From assembly GCF_046507575.1 (NCBI RefSeq), contig NZ_JBKFEY010000009.1:52146-116145 (forward strand): a DNA stretch of 64,000 nt. The letters are read 5' to 3'. A model generated the notes under the pieces. That model was given only the letters and a program-made list of their open reading frames with translations. It did no database searches and was not told the origin of the DNA. The translations under genes and the position numbers were made by a program. This DNA comes from Pontitalea aquivivens. Its GTDB lineage: Bacteria; Pseudomonadota; Alphaproteobacteria; Rhodobacterales; Rhodobacteraceae. Within the stretch, counting starts at the first letter, position 1, and each line of letters begins with the position of its first letter. Positions 52,340 through 60,631 of this stretch are shown piece after piece.

Positions 52340-52993
52340 ATGTTTGATACCGCACTGACCGCCAATGACCTGATGTTTCTGGCCAGGGGCGCCGGGATGA
52401 CCCTGATCGTCACCGCGATCTCGGTGGTCTTCGGCACGATCCTGGGCATCGTCTTTGGCGTGATCCGCTATCAGGTGGGGCCATGGTGGGCCGCGCCGCT
52501 GACCTTTGTGCTGGATATCTTCCGGTCGATCCCGTTGCTGATCCAGCTGGTGCTGGCCAATGCCTTCGTCACGATGGTCCTGGGCATCCGGATATCGGGT
52601 TTTGCCGTCGCCTGCGGGGTGCTGTCGCTATATACCGCCGCCTATTGCGCCGAAATCGTGCGTGGCGGGATCGAGGCCGTGCCACAGACCCTGCGCCGGG
52701 CCGCGCGTTCGCTGGGGATGACCTGGGGCCAGGACATGCGCAATATCGTGCTGCCGCTGGCCACCCGCGTGGCGCTGCCGTCCTGGATCGGGCTGGCGCT
52801 TGGCGTGATGAAGGATTCCGCGCTGGTCTATATCGTTCAGGTGGTCGAACTGCTGAAATCCACCCAGATCCTGATCACCCGCCTGCAAGAGCCGCTGTTC
52901 CTGCTGCTGATCTGCGGTCTGTTCTACTTCCTCATCTCCTTCCCGGTCGCCCGGTTCGGCGGCTATCTCGAAAAACGGTGGTCCAATGATTGA
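52340..52993 (+). CDS. Amino-acid ABC transporter permease
   Basis: 217 residues, about five helices. EAA loop: RGGIEAVPQTLRRAARSLGMTWGQDMRNIVLPLA. DIFRSIPLLIQLVLANAFV is the N-terminal periplasmic-gate signature. Overlaps the ATPase gene by 8 bases. Confidence 0.9.
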   Translation: MFDTALTANDLMFLARGAGMTLIVTAISVVFGTILGIVFGVIRYQVGPWWAAPLTFVLDIFRSIPLLIQLVLANAFVTMVLGIRISGFAVACGVLSLYTAAYCAEIVRGGIEAVPQTLRRAARSLGMTWGQDMRNIVLPLATRVALPSWIGLALGVMKDSALVYIVQVVELLKSTQILITRLQEPLFLLLICGLFYFLISFPVARFGGYLEKRWSND

Positions 52994-53708
52994 GATCGAG
53001 AATGTCCGCAAATCCTTTGGCTCGCTCGAGGTTCTCAAGGGTATCAACCTGACCGTCCAGAAGGGCGAGGTGCTGACCGTGATCGGCGGGTCGGGGTCGG
53101 GGAAATCCACGCTTCTGACCTGCATCAACGGGCTGGAACCCATCGATTCCGGGCGCATTCTGGTGGACGGGGTCGAGGTGCATGCCAGGACCACCGACCT
53201 GAACAGGCTGCGCCGCAAGATCGGCATCGTGTTTCAGCAATGGAACGCCTTTCCGCATCTGACGGTGCTGGAAAACGTGATGCTGGCCCAGGTCAAGGTC
53301 CTGAAGCGATCCAGGGCCGAGGCCGAGGCCGAGGCGGTGCGCCAGCTGAACCATGTGGGTCTGGGCGACAAGCTGACGGTCTATCCCGGGCGGCTGTCGG
53401 GCGGCCAGCAGCAGCGCATGGCGATTGCCCGGGCGCTGGCCATGTCGCCCGATTACATGCTGTTCGACGAGGTGACATCGGCGCTTGATCCCCAGCTGGT
53501 GGGCGAGGTTCTGGATACGCTGCGCATGCTCGCCGCAGAGGGCATGACGATGATCTGCGTCACCCATGAGATGAAATTCGCGCGCGAGGTGTCCGACCGC
53601 GTGGCGTTCTTCCACAAGGGCGTGATGGCGGAAATCGCCCCCCCTGAGGATCTTTTCGGCGCGCCGAAGGACCCCGAGCTGCAAAAATTCCTGGCCGCCA
53701 CACATTGA
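52986..53708 (+). CDS. Amino-acid ABC transporter ATP-binding protein
   Basis: 240 residues. Walker A GGSGSGKST (about 33-41), Q-loop in VFQQWNAFPHLTVLENV, signature LSGGQQQR (about 136-143), Walker B LFDEVTSALDP and the switch His in CVTHEMKFA. This is the GlnQ/HisP-type polar amino acid ATPase. It energises the two preceding permeases. Confidence 0.93.
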   Translation: MIEIENVRKSFGSLEVLKGINLTVQKGEVLTVIGGSGSGKSTLLTCINGLEPIDSGRILVDGVEVHARTTDLNRLRRKIGIVFQQWNAFPHLTVLENVMLAQVKVLKRSRAEAEAEAVRQLNHVGLGDKLTVYPGRLSGGQQQRMAIARALAMSPDYMLFDEVTSALDPQLVGEVLDTLRMLAAEGMTMICVTHEMKFAREVSDRVAFFHKGVMAEIAPPEDLFGAPKDPELQKFLAATH

Positions 53709-53712
53709 GGGC

Positions 53713-54960
53713 ATGATGCAGACCCAGTCCGATGTTATCGTGATCGGCGCCGGTGTGGTGGGCCTGTCCGCCGCGCTGGCGCTGCAGGCGCGCGGCCTTG
53801 CCGTGACGGTGCTGGACCGCGAAGGCCCCGCCGCGGGCGCCTCGGCCGGCAATGCCGGCGCCTTTGCCTTCACCGACATCCTGCCGCTGGCCTCGCCCGG
53901 CATCTTGCGCAAGGCGCCGAAATGGTTGCTGGACCCGCTTGGCCCGCTGAGCGTGCCACCGGCCTATGCGCTGCGGATCGCGCCCTGGATGTTCAGGTTC
54001 TGGCGTGCCTGTTCGCCCGCCCGCGTGGCCCAGTCCACCACCGCCCAGACCGCGCTGATGGATCTGTCCAAGGCCGAGCTGGAACCTTTCCTGGCCGCCA
54101 CCGGCACCCTGCCGATGCTGCACAAGAAGGGCAATCTGCAGGTCTATGAATCCGAGGCCGAGTTTCGCGCCTCGCTGCCCGGCTGGCAGGCCCGCACCGA
54201 TCATGGCATCGAGTTTCGCCATATGTCGCCTGCGGAAATGGCCGACCTGCAACCGGGTCTTTCGCCGCGTTTCATCCGGGGCACCTTCACCCCGGGCTGG
54301 TATTCGATCGCCGACCCCAAGCTTTACACGCTGGCACTGGCCGAAAGGTTCCGCGCGCAAGGCGGCGGGATCGCCCGGGCCGAGGCCACGGCGCTGACCC
54401 CCGACGCCCAGGGCGTCACGCTGCGGCTGGCGGACGGGCAAACGCGCCGCGCGGGCCATGTCGTTGTGGCGGCGGGGGCGCATTCGCACCTTCTGGCCCG
54501 GGGCCTGGGCGACCGCATCCCGCTGGAAACCGAACGCGGCTATAACACCACGCTGCCCGAAGATGCCTTTGACCTGCGCACGCAGATCACCTTTGGCGGG
54601 CATGGCTTTATCATCTCGCGGCTGGCCACCGGCATCCGCGTTGGCGGGGCGGTGGAACTGGGCGGGCTGAACCTGCCGCCGAATTTCCGCCGGGCCGAGG
54701 CGATGCTGAAGAAGGCGCAGGCCTTCCTGCCCGGGCTGAAGCCCACGGGCGGGGTTCAGTGGATGGGTTTTCGCCCGTCCCTGCCCGACAGCCTGCCCGC
54801 CATCGGCACGGCCCGTGCCACGCCGCGCGTGACCTATGCCTTTGGTCATGGCCATCTGGGCCTGACGCAATCGGCCGGCACCGCGCGGCTGGTCGCCGAC
54901 CTGGTGACGGGTGCTGTGCCCGCCATCGACCTGACCCCCTTTTCGCCCCAACGCTTCTGA
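53713..54960 (+). CDS. lhpB: FAD-dependent D-amino-acid dehydrogenase, probable D-hydroxyproline dehydrogenase
   Basis: 415 residues, DadA-like. The FAD loop VIVIGAGVVGLSAALALQARGLAVTVLD is at about 8-35, GASAGNAGAFAFTDILPLASPG follows, and the C-terminus has FGHGHLGLTQSAGTARLVADLVTG, the usual FAD closing motif. In the island it would oxidise cis-4-hydroxy-D-proline, made by the epimerase next to it, to 1-pyrroline-4-hydroxy-2-carboxylate. It passes electrons to the respiratory chain or O2. This is the single-subunit form, not the three-subunit type of pseudomonads. Gap of 4 bases after the ATPase gene. Confidence 0.88.
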   Translation: MMQTQSDVIVIGAGVVGLSAALALQARGLAVTVLDREGPAAGASAGNAGAFAFTDILPLASPGILRKAPKWLLDPLGPLSVPPAYALRIAPWMFRFWRACSPARVAQSTTAQTALMDLSKAELEPFLAATGTLPMLHKKGNLQVYESEAEFRASLPGWQARTDHGIEFRHMSPAEMADLQPGLSPRFIRGTFTPGWYSIADPKLYTLALAERFRAQGGGIARAEATALTPDAQGVTLRLADGQTRRAGHVVVAAGAHSHLLARGLGDRIPLETERGYNTTLPEDAFDLRTQITFGGHGFIISRLATGIRVGGAVELGGLNLPPNFRRAEAMLKKAQAFLPGLKPTGGVQWMGFRPSLPDSLPAIGTARATPRVTYAFGHGHLGLTQSAGTARLVADLVTGAVPAIDLTPFSPQRF

Positions 54961-54967
54961 GGTCCCC

Positions 54968-55969
54968 ATGGCCAGCCACACCTTTTCCTGCATCGACGGG
55001 CATACCTGCGGCAACCCCGTCCGGCTGGTCGCGGGCGGCGGCCCCCGGTTGCAGGGCGCCGACATGCTGGAACGGCGCGCCCATTTCCTGCGCGACTTCG
55101 ACTGGATCCGCACCGGGCTGATGTTCGAACCGCGCGGCCATGACATGATGTCGGGGTCCATCCTTTACCCGCCCACACGCCCCGATTGCGATGTGGCGGT
55201 GCTGTTCATCGAAACCTCGGGCTGTTTGCCGATGTGCGGGCATGGCACCATCGGCACCATCACCATGGGCATCGAAAACGGCCTGATCACGCCGCGCGAA
55301 CCCGGCCGCCTGTCGATCGAGGCGCCCGCAGGCAAGGTCGATATCGAATACCGCCAGGAAGGCCGTTTCGTCGAAGAGGTGCGGCTGACCAACGTCCCCT
55401 CATTCCTTTTCGCCGAAGGGCTGACCGCCCAGGTCGAGGGGCTGGGCGAAATCGTGGTCGATGTCGCCTATGGCGGCAATTTCTATGCCATTGTCGAGCC
55501 GCAGAAGAATTTCCGCGACATGGCCGATTTCACCGCAGGCGAGCTGATCGGCTTTTCCCCCAAACTGCGCGCGGCGCTGAATGCGAAATACGAATTTGTC
55601 CACCCCCAACACCCCGCGATCAACGGGCTGAGCCATATCCAGTGGACAGGCGCCCCCACGGTGCCGGGCGCGCATGCGCGCAATGCGGTGTTTTACGGCG
55701 ACAAGGCGATTGACCGGTCGCCCTGCGGCACCGGAACCTCGGCCCGGATGGCGCAACTGACGGCCAAGGGCAAGCTGGCGGTGGGCGATGAATTCTGGCA
55801 TGAATCCATCATCGGCTCGATCTTCAAGGGCCGGGTCGAGGGCACGGCCGATGTCGCCGGACGCGCCGCCATCATCCCGTCAATCGCGGGCTGGGCGCGG
55901 ATGACCGGCTACAACACCATCTTCATCGACGACCGCGACCCCTTTGCGCATGGGTTCGTGGTGAAATGA
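54968..55969 (+). CDS. lhpA: 4-hydroxyproline epimerase (proline racemase family)
   Basis: 333 residues. Both catalytic cysteines are present: PMCGHGTIGT (Cys about 90) and DRSPCGTGTSARM (Cys about 253), the Cys/Cys pair of 4-hydroxyproline epimerase and proline racemase. The opening FSCIDGHTCGNPVRLV and RGHDMMSGSILYPPT are typical of the epimerase branch. It interconverts trans-4-hydroxy-L-proline and cis-4-hydroxy-D-proline by two-base chemistry. It overlaps the next gene by ATGA. Confidence 0.93.
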   Translation: MASHTFSCIDGHTCGNPVRLVAGGGPRLQGADMLERRAHFLRDFDWIRTGLMFEPRGHDMMSGSILYPPTRPDCDVAVLFIETSGCLPMCGHGTIGTITMGIENGLITPREPGRLSIEAPAGKVDIEYRQEGRFVEEVRLTNVPSFLFAEGLTAQVEGLGEIVVDVAYGGNFYAIVEPQKNFRDMADFTAGELIGFSPKLRAALNAKYEFVHPQHPAINGLSHIQWTGAPTVPGAHARNAVFYGDKAIDRSPCGTGTSARMAQLTAKGKLAVGDEFWHESIIGSIFKGRVEGTADVAGRAAIIPSIAGWARMTGYNTIFIDDRDPFAHGFVVK

Positions 55970-57642
55970 CGGGCCGGGCGCAAGCGATCCTGCCGGGCAC
56001 AGCCGAAGGCGCGGTTCTGGTCTGTCCCGAACCGCTCAGCTTCTGGGGCGGGGTCGATCCGGCGACGGGGCGGGTGATCGACGTGCATCACCCGCTGGCG
56101 GGGCAAAGCCTTGCGGGGCGCATTCTGGTGATGCCGGGCACGCGCGGGTCCTGCACCGGATCGGGGGTGTTGCTGGACATGGTGCTGAACGGCCATGCGC
56201 CCGCGGCACTGGTCTTTGCCGAACCCGAGGATGTCGTGACCCTTGGCGCGATGATCGGCGCCGGGATGTTCGGCAAACCCCTGCCGGTGCTGCGGCTGAC
56301 GCCCGATGCCTTTGCCGCGCTGGCGCAGGCGCGATCCGCCCGCATCACCGAAGCCGCGATTATCGCCGACGGCCTGACGATCCCGATCGCGCCCCCCGCC
56401 ACCGCCGCGCTGGATCTGACCGAGGACGACCGCGCGATGCTGGCCGGGAAGGCGGGCGCCGCCACCGCGCAGGCCATGCGCATCCTGTGCGCGATGGCCG
56501 CCAATCAGGGGGCGGAACGGCTGATCGATGTGACGCAGGGCCATATCGACGGCTGCATCTATGCCAGCCCCGCGAACCTGACATTCGCGCAAAAAATGGC
56601 GGATATGGGCGCGCGGGTGCGCATCCCCACCACGATGAACGCAATTTCGGTCGATCATGCCAACTGGCGCGCGCAGGGTGTACCGCCCGATTTTGGCGGC
56701 CCCGCGCAACGGCTGGCGGATGCCTATGTGCGCATGGGCTGTCAGCCGACCTTCACCTGTTCCCCCTATCTGCTGGACAGCGCGCCGCAGCAGGGCGAGG
56801 CAATCGCCTGGGCGGAATCGAACGCGGTGATCTATGCCAACAGCGTGCTGGGCGCGCGCACCGCCAAGCATCCGGATTTTCTGGACCTGTGCATCGCCAT
56901 CACCGGGCGCGCGCCTTTGGCCGGGGTCTATCTGGATGAACATCGCCAGGCGCGCCGGATCCTTGATGTCGATCTGCCCGAGCGGATCGACGATGCCTTC
57001 TGGCCGCTGATCGGATGGCTGGCCGGCCGGGCCGCGCCCGACCGCATCCCGGTGCTGCGCGGTCTGGCCGCCGCAAACCCCGGCCCCGAGGCACTCAAGG
57101 CGCTGTGCGCGGCCTTTGGCACCACCTCGGCCGCGCCGATGCTGCATGTCGAAGGCATCACCCCCGAGGCCGATCGCATCGCCCCCGCTGCCGACCACGC
57201 GCGGATCACCCGCGCCGATATGGCGGCGGGCTGGCGCACCCTGAACGACGGGCCCGAGACGGTGGAACTGATCGCCATCGGCAGCCCCCATGCCTCGGCC
57301 CGGGAATGCCGGGCGCTGGCCGATGCGCTGGCCGGGCGGCGCGTGGCGGTGGCCACCATCGTCACCGCCGGGCGCGCGGTGATCGATCAGGCGCGCGCCG
57401 ATGGCACGCTGGCGCGGTTGCACGATGCCGGGGTGCAGATGCTGCCCGATCTGTGCTGGTGTTCCATATCCGAGCCGGTCTTTCCCCCCGCCACCCGCGC
57501 GCTGATGACCAATTCGGGCAAATATGCCCATTACGGCCCCGGCCTGTCGGGCCGCGCGGTGCGCTTTGGCGGCCTTTCGGCCTGTGCCGAGGCCGCCGTC
57601 ACCGGTCGCGCGCCGCGGACCCTTCCCCCCTGGCTTGCCTGA
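55966..57642 (+). CDS. lhpI: Aconitase X-type cis-3-hydroxy-L-proline dehydratase (fused small and large domains)
   Basis: 558 residues. The N-terminal swivel domain (about 1-130, with LPGTAEGAVLVCPEPLSFWGGVDPATGRVID and MPGTRGSCTGSGVLLDMV) is the DUF126-type small unit. The rest is the DUF521-type catalytic domain with AGKAGAATAQAMRILCAMAANQGAERLIDVTQGHIDGC and CSPYLLDSAPQQGEAIAWAESNAV. Fusion of the two is the single-chain AcnX form. AcnX enzymes were shown to be cis-3-hydroxy-L-proline dehydratases producing 1-pyrroline-2-carboxylate; location here fits that role. Cysteines for the metal or cluster are present (SCTGSG, DGC, CSPY). Confidence 0.9.
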   Translation: MTGRAQAILPGTAEGAVLVCPEPLSFWGGVDPATGRVIDVHHPLAGQSLAGRILVMPGTRGSCTGSGVLLDMVLNGHAPAALVFAEPEDVVTLGAMIGAGMFGKPLPVLRLTPDAFAALAQARSARITEAAIIADGLTIPIAPPATAALDLTEDDRAMLAGKAGAATAQAMRILCAMAANQGAERLIDVTQGHIDGCIYASPANLTFAQKMADMGARVRIPTTMNAISVDHANWRAQGVPPDFGGPAQRLADAYVRMGCQPTFTCSPYLLDSAPQQGEAIAWAESNAVIYANSVLGARTAKHPDFLDLCIAITGRAPLAGVYLDEHRQARRILDVDLPERIDDAFWPLIGWLAGRAAPDRIPVLRGLAAANPGPEALKALCAAFGTTSAAPMLHVEGITPEADRIAPAADHARITRADMAAGWRTLNDGPETVELIAIGSPHASARECRALADALAGRRVAVATIVTAGRAVIDQARADGTLARLHDAGVQMLPDLCWCSISEPVFPPATRALMTNSGKYAHYGPGLSGRAVRFGGLSACAEAAVTGRAPRTLPPWLA

Positions 57643-57649
57643 GGTTGCC

Positions 57650-58678
57650 ATGCGTTCAACCAAGACCATTCATGTGATTTCCGCCCATGCCGAAGGCGAG
57701 GTGGGCGATGTCATCGTCGGCGGCGTCACCCCGCCGCCGGGCGCCACGCTGTGGGATCAGTCGCGCTGGATCGCCCGCGATCAGCGGCTGCGCAATTTCG
57801 TGCTGAACGAACCGCGCGGCGGGGTCTTTCGCCATGTGAACCTGCTGGTGCCGCCAAAACACCCCCAGGCCGACGCCGCCTTCATCATCATGGAGCCCGA
57901 GGATACCCCGCCGATGTCGGGGTCGAACTCGATCTGTGTGGCGACCGTTCTGCTGGACAGCGGCATCCTGCCAATGACCGAACCCGAGACGCAGATCACG
58001 CTGGAGGCACCCGGCGGGCTGGTACGGGTGCGCGCGGAATGCCGCAATGGCAAGGCCGAGCGGATCTTTGTGCAGAACCTGCCCAGCTTTGCCGCGCGGC
58101 TGGATGCGATGCTTGAGGTCGAGGGCCTGGGCACATTGCGGGTCGATACCGCCTATGGTGGCGACAGTTTCGTTTTCGTCGATGCGCAGGCGCTGGGGTT
58201 CGCGCTGCGCGCGGATGAGGCGCATGACATCGCGAAGCTGGGCGTGAAGATCACCAATGCCGCGACCGAACAGCTGGGCTTTCACCACCCGGAAAACCCC
58301 GACTGGCGGCATGTTTCCTTTTGTCTTTTCGCCGGGCCCGTCACCCGGCAGGGACATGATCTGCGCGCTGGCGCCGCGGTGGCGATCCAGCCCGGCAAGG
58401 TGGACCGTTCACCCACCGGCACGGCGCTGTCGGCACGCATGGCGGTGCTGCATGCGCGTGGCCAGATGGGGCCGCAGGATCGGCTGACCGCCGTCTCGCT
58501 GATCGGGTCGACCTTCGCGGGGCGCATTCTGGGTACGACGACGGTGGGCGACCGCCCCGCGATCCTGCCCGAAATTTCCGGCCGCGGCTGGATCACCGGC
58601 ATCCACCAGCACATGCTGGACCCGTCGGACCCCTGGCCCGAAGGCTATCGGCTGTCCGACACCTGGGGCGCGCGCTAA
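57650..58678 (+). CDS. lhpH: Proline racemase-family dehydratase, probable trans-3-hydroxy-L-proline dehydratase with Ser/Thr active site
   Basis: 342 residues from ATG 57650. Same fold as lhpA (RGGVFRHVNLLVPPKHPQ, VDTAYGGDSFVFVDA), but the two Cys positions are changed: the first motif reads PPMSGSNSICV (Ser in place of the first Cys) and the second DRSPTGTALSARM (Thr in place of the second Cys, near 256). Characterised trans-3-hydroxyproline dehydratases keep the first Cys and have Thr at the second site, so this is a variant. It lies after AcnX by 7 bases, so a role in 3-hydroxyproline dehydration to 1-pyrroline-2-carboxylate is likely, with stereochemistry uncertain. Confidence 0.82.
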   Translation: MRSTKTIHVISAHAEGEVGDVIVGGVTPPPGATLWDQSRWIARDQRLRNFVLNEPRGGVFRHVNLLVPPKHPQADAAFIIMEPEDTPPMSGSNSICVATVLLDSGILPMTEPETQITLEAPGGLVRVRAECRNGKAERIFVQNLPSFAARLDAMLEVEGLGTLRVDTAYGGDSFVFVDAQALGFALRADEAHDIAKLGVKITNAATEQLGFHHPENPDWRHVSFCLFAGPVTRQGHDLRAGAAVAIQPGKVDRSPTGTALSARMAVLHARGQMGPQDRLTAVSLIGSTFAGRILGTTTVGDRPAILPEISGRGWITGIHQHMLDPSDPWPEGYRLSDTWGAR

Positions 58679-58721
58679 ACCCGGCCGATGACCCGGAACC
58701 CGGTGCACCGCGCGGCCGGGT
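58679..58721. terminator. Inverted repeat between the convergent hydroxyproline and Tad operons
   Basis: ACCCGGCCG (58679-58687) and CGGCCGGGT (58713-58721) form a perfect 9-base stem with a 25-base loop. It begins at the last base after the lhpH stop and ends on the tadC stop. No T-run on either side, so a terminator role is only suggested. Confidence 0.35.
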
Positions 58722-59656
58722 CAGCCCGTCGGCGCGATGTTGATGAACATCCGCAGGATCTGAATCATGATCGGTACCAGCACGATCACAAGGTTGACCG
58801 GGAACAGGAACCCCGCCAGCGGCAGAAGCATCTTGACCGGCAGGGCATTGGCCAGTTCCTCGGCCCGGATCAGGCGCAGCTCGCGCATTTCCTGGCCAAA
58901 GACGCGCAGGGTCTTGACGATGCTGGCGCCCAGTTCCTGCGACTGGCGGAACATCGTGGACAGGGTGCGCGCCTCTTCTACGCCGACACGGGTGGAAAAA
59001 TTGTTCAGCGCCTCGTGCAGGGGGCGGCCGGCGCGCACCTCAAGGCTGATGATCGACAGGTGAAAGCCAAAGGCGGGTTTTGTGCGCATGAATTCGCGGG
59101 CAACCCGGTCGATGGCCGCCTCGATGCTAAGCCCCGCATCGACGCAGACGATCAGCAGATCCATGAAATCGGGGAACAGGCGCCGGAATTCGACCTGGCG
59201 GCGGGCGGCCAGACGGTCAAGGACCGCGTTGACCAGAATGAAGGCAATTCCCGCCACCAGCATCGAGAACATGCCCAGCAGCAACGGCGCGACCGTAGGC
59301 GCCACCCCCAGAAACACAAACCAGGTCGACACGAAGCTGACCGCGGTGACCAGCAGCCGGATGATATTATAGACCCGGCGGGCCTTGCGGCCCAGAAAGC
59401 CCGCCCGGATCAGCCGCATCTCCAGGCTTTCGGGATCGTTCTTTCGGATGACCTCATAATAATGGCCGATGAACGGGTTTTCATTGGCGAAGGCGGCATC
59501 GATCCGGCTGTCGTCACGGTCCGCGACATCGGACGCCCGTTCCAGATTGCGCGCGATCTGGCGCGACCGGCCAAACCCGGACAGGATCGTGAAGCTTAGC
59601 AACAGGACCGAGACGAAGATCGCCACAAGGATCAGGATATCGGTGATCGGTTGCAT
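58721..59656 (-). CDS. tadC: TadC, Tad/Flp pilus inner-membrane assembly protein
   Basis: 311 residues, T2SSF domain in the C-terminal half. An N-terminal helix (about 5-27) precedes the cytoplasmic stretch; VDAGLSIEAAIDRVAREF and GASIVKTLRVFGQEMRELRLIRAEELANALPVKMLLPL are hallmark parts of the GspF-type domain. Two helices close the C-terminus. Platform protein together with TadB. Thirteen bases separate it from tadB. Confidence 0.9.
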   Translation of the reverse strand: MQPITDILILVAIFVSVLLLSFTILSGFGRSRQIARNLERASDVADRDDSRIDAAFANENPFIGHYYEVIRKNDPESLEMRLIRAGFLGRKARRVYNIIRLLVTAVSFVSTWFVFLGVAPTVAPLLLGMFSMLVAGIAFILVNAVLDRLAARRQVEFRRLFPDFMDLLIVCVDAGLSIEAAIDRVAREFMRTKPAFGFHLSIISLEVRAGRPLHEALNNFSTRVGVEEARTLSTMFRQSQELGASIVKTLRVFGQEMRELRLIRAEELANALPVKMLLPLAGFLFPVNLVIVLVPIMIQILRMFINIAPTG

Positions 59657-59668
59657 GGGCGCTCCGGT

Positions 59669-60622
59669 TCAGAAGTCGAATTTGACAAGGCGATACAGGA
59701 TGGCAACGCCGATCGACATCCAGACAAGAACACCCGCAACGACCGCCGTGCCGTTGCCGCTTTCCCAGACCGGGTCGAAATAGCTGGGCACCAGCCCGCG
59801 GATCATGAAGAACAAAAGGAACGGAAACGCCGCCATGATCACGGCGGTAATACGCCCTTCGGCCGAAATCGCCCGGATCTTGGCGCGCAGGATACCCCGG
59901 TCGCGGACCATCTTGGACAGGTTGCCAAGGATCTCGGACAGGCTGCCCCCGGTTCCGCGCTGCACGCTGATCGTGACCGCCAGCAGGTTCAGTTCCTCGG
60001 CGCCGACACGGTCCACCATGCTCATCATGGCGGCATCCAGTTCGGCGCCAAAGGTCAGCTGATCGCTGAGAATGCCAAATTCGCTGCCGATCGGGTCGGG
60101 CATCTCGCGCGAGACCAGCGCGATCGCGGTGCCGATCGGATGGCCCGCATTCAGCGACCGCACGATGATGTCGACCGCGGGCGGGATCTGCGTGACAAAG
60201 CGCGCGATGCGGCGCGCGCGCAGCCGCAACAGGATCAGCACGATCATAGCACCGGCCAGAAAGACCGCCAGCAGGATCTGGGCAATTACCCCCGGGATCA
60301 GCAGGAACGACAGCATCCAGGCCAGGGTGAAAATACCGATCGCATAGGCCAGCCGGCGTTCCTGCGTCAGGTGCAGGCCGGACTGGCGATAGATGCGGAT
60401 GAACCAGTCGAGGGAATCATAACCGCTTTCGCCGCCCCCCGCCCAGCGGTCCTTGAGCAGCTTGTTATAGGCAACGCTTTGATCGGCGCCGTCGCGCAGA
60501 CGCACAAGACGTTCATTGATTTCCCTGGTGCGCCGCCGCCCCGCCAGCACCATGCGCAGGATCGCATCGACCAGCAGCAGCACCGCGCCGAAGACCAGAC
60601 CGTAGACAAGGACCAGATTCAT
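59669..60622 (-). CDS. tadB: TadB, Tad/Flp pilus inner-membrane assembly protein
   Basis: 317 residues, T2SSF domain. Membrane helices at about 3-22, 95-135 and near the C-terminus (ITAVIMAAFPFLLFFMI). SLNAGHPIGTAIALVSREM and VQRGTGGSLSEILGNLSKMVRDR are the two conserved GspF-like motifs. Homologue of TadC; the two probably form the platform for fimbrial polymerisation. Lies 9 bases after tadA. Confidence 0.9.
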   Translation of the reverse strand: MNLVLVYGLVFGAVLLLVDAILRMVLAGRRRTREINERLVRLRDGADQSVAYNKLLKDRWAGGGESGYDSLDWFIRIYRQSGLHLTQERRLAYAIGIFTLAWMLSFLLIPGVIAQILLAVFLAGAMIVLILLRLRARRIARFVTQIPPAVDIIVRSLNAGHPIGTAIALVSREMPDPIGSEFGILSDQLTFGAELDAAMMSMVDRVGAEELNLLAVTISVQRGTGGSLSEILGNLSKMVRDRGILRAKIRAISAEGRITAVIMAAFPFLLFFMIRGLVPSYFDPVWESGNGTAVVAGVLVWMSIGVAILYRLVKFDF

Positions 60623-60631
60623 CGCGTGCCC

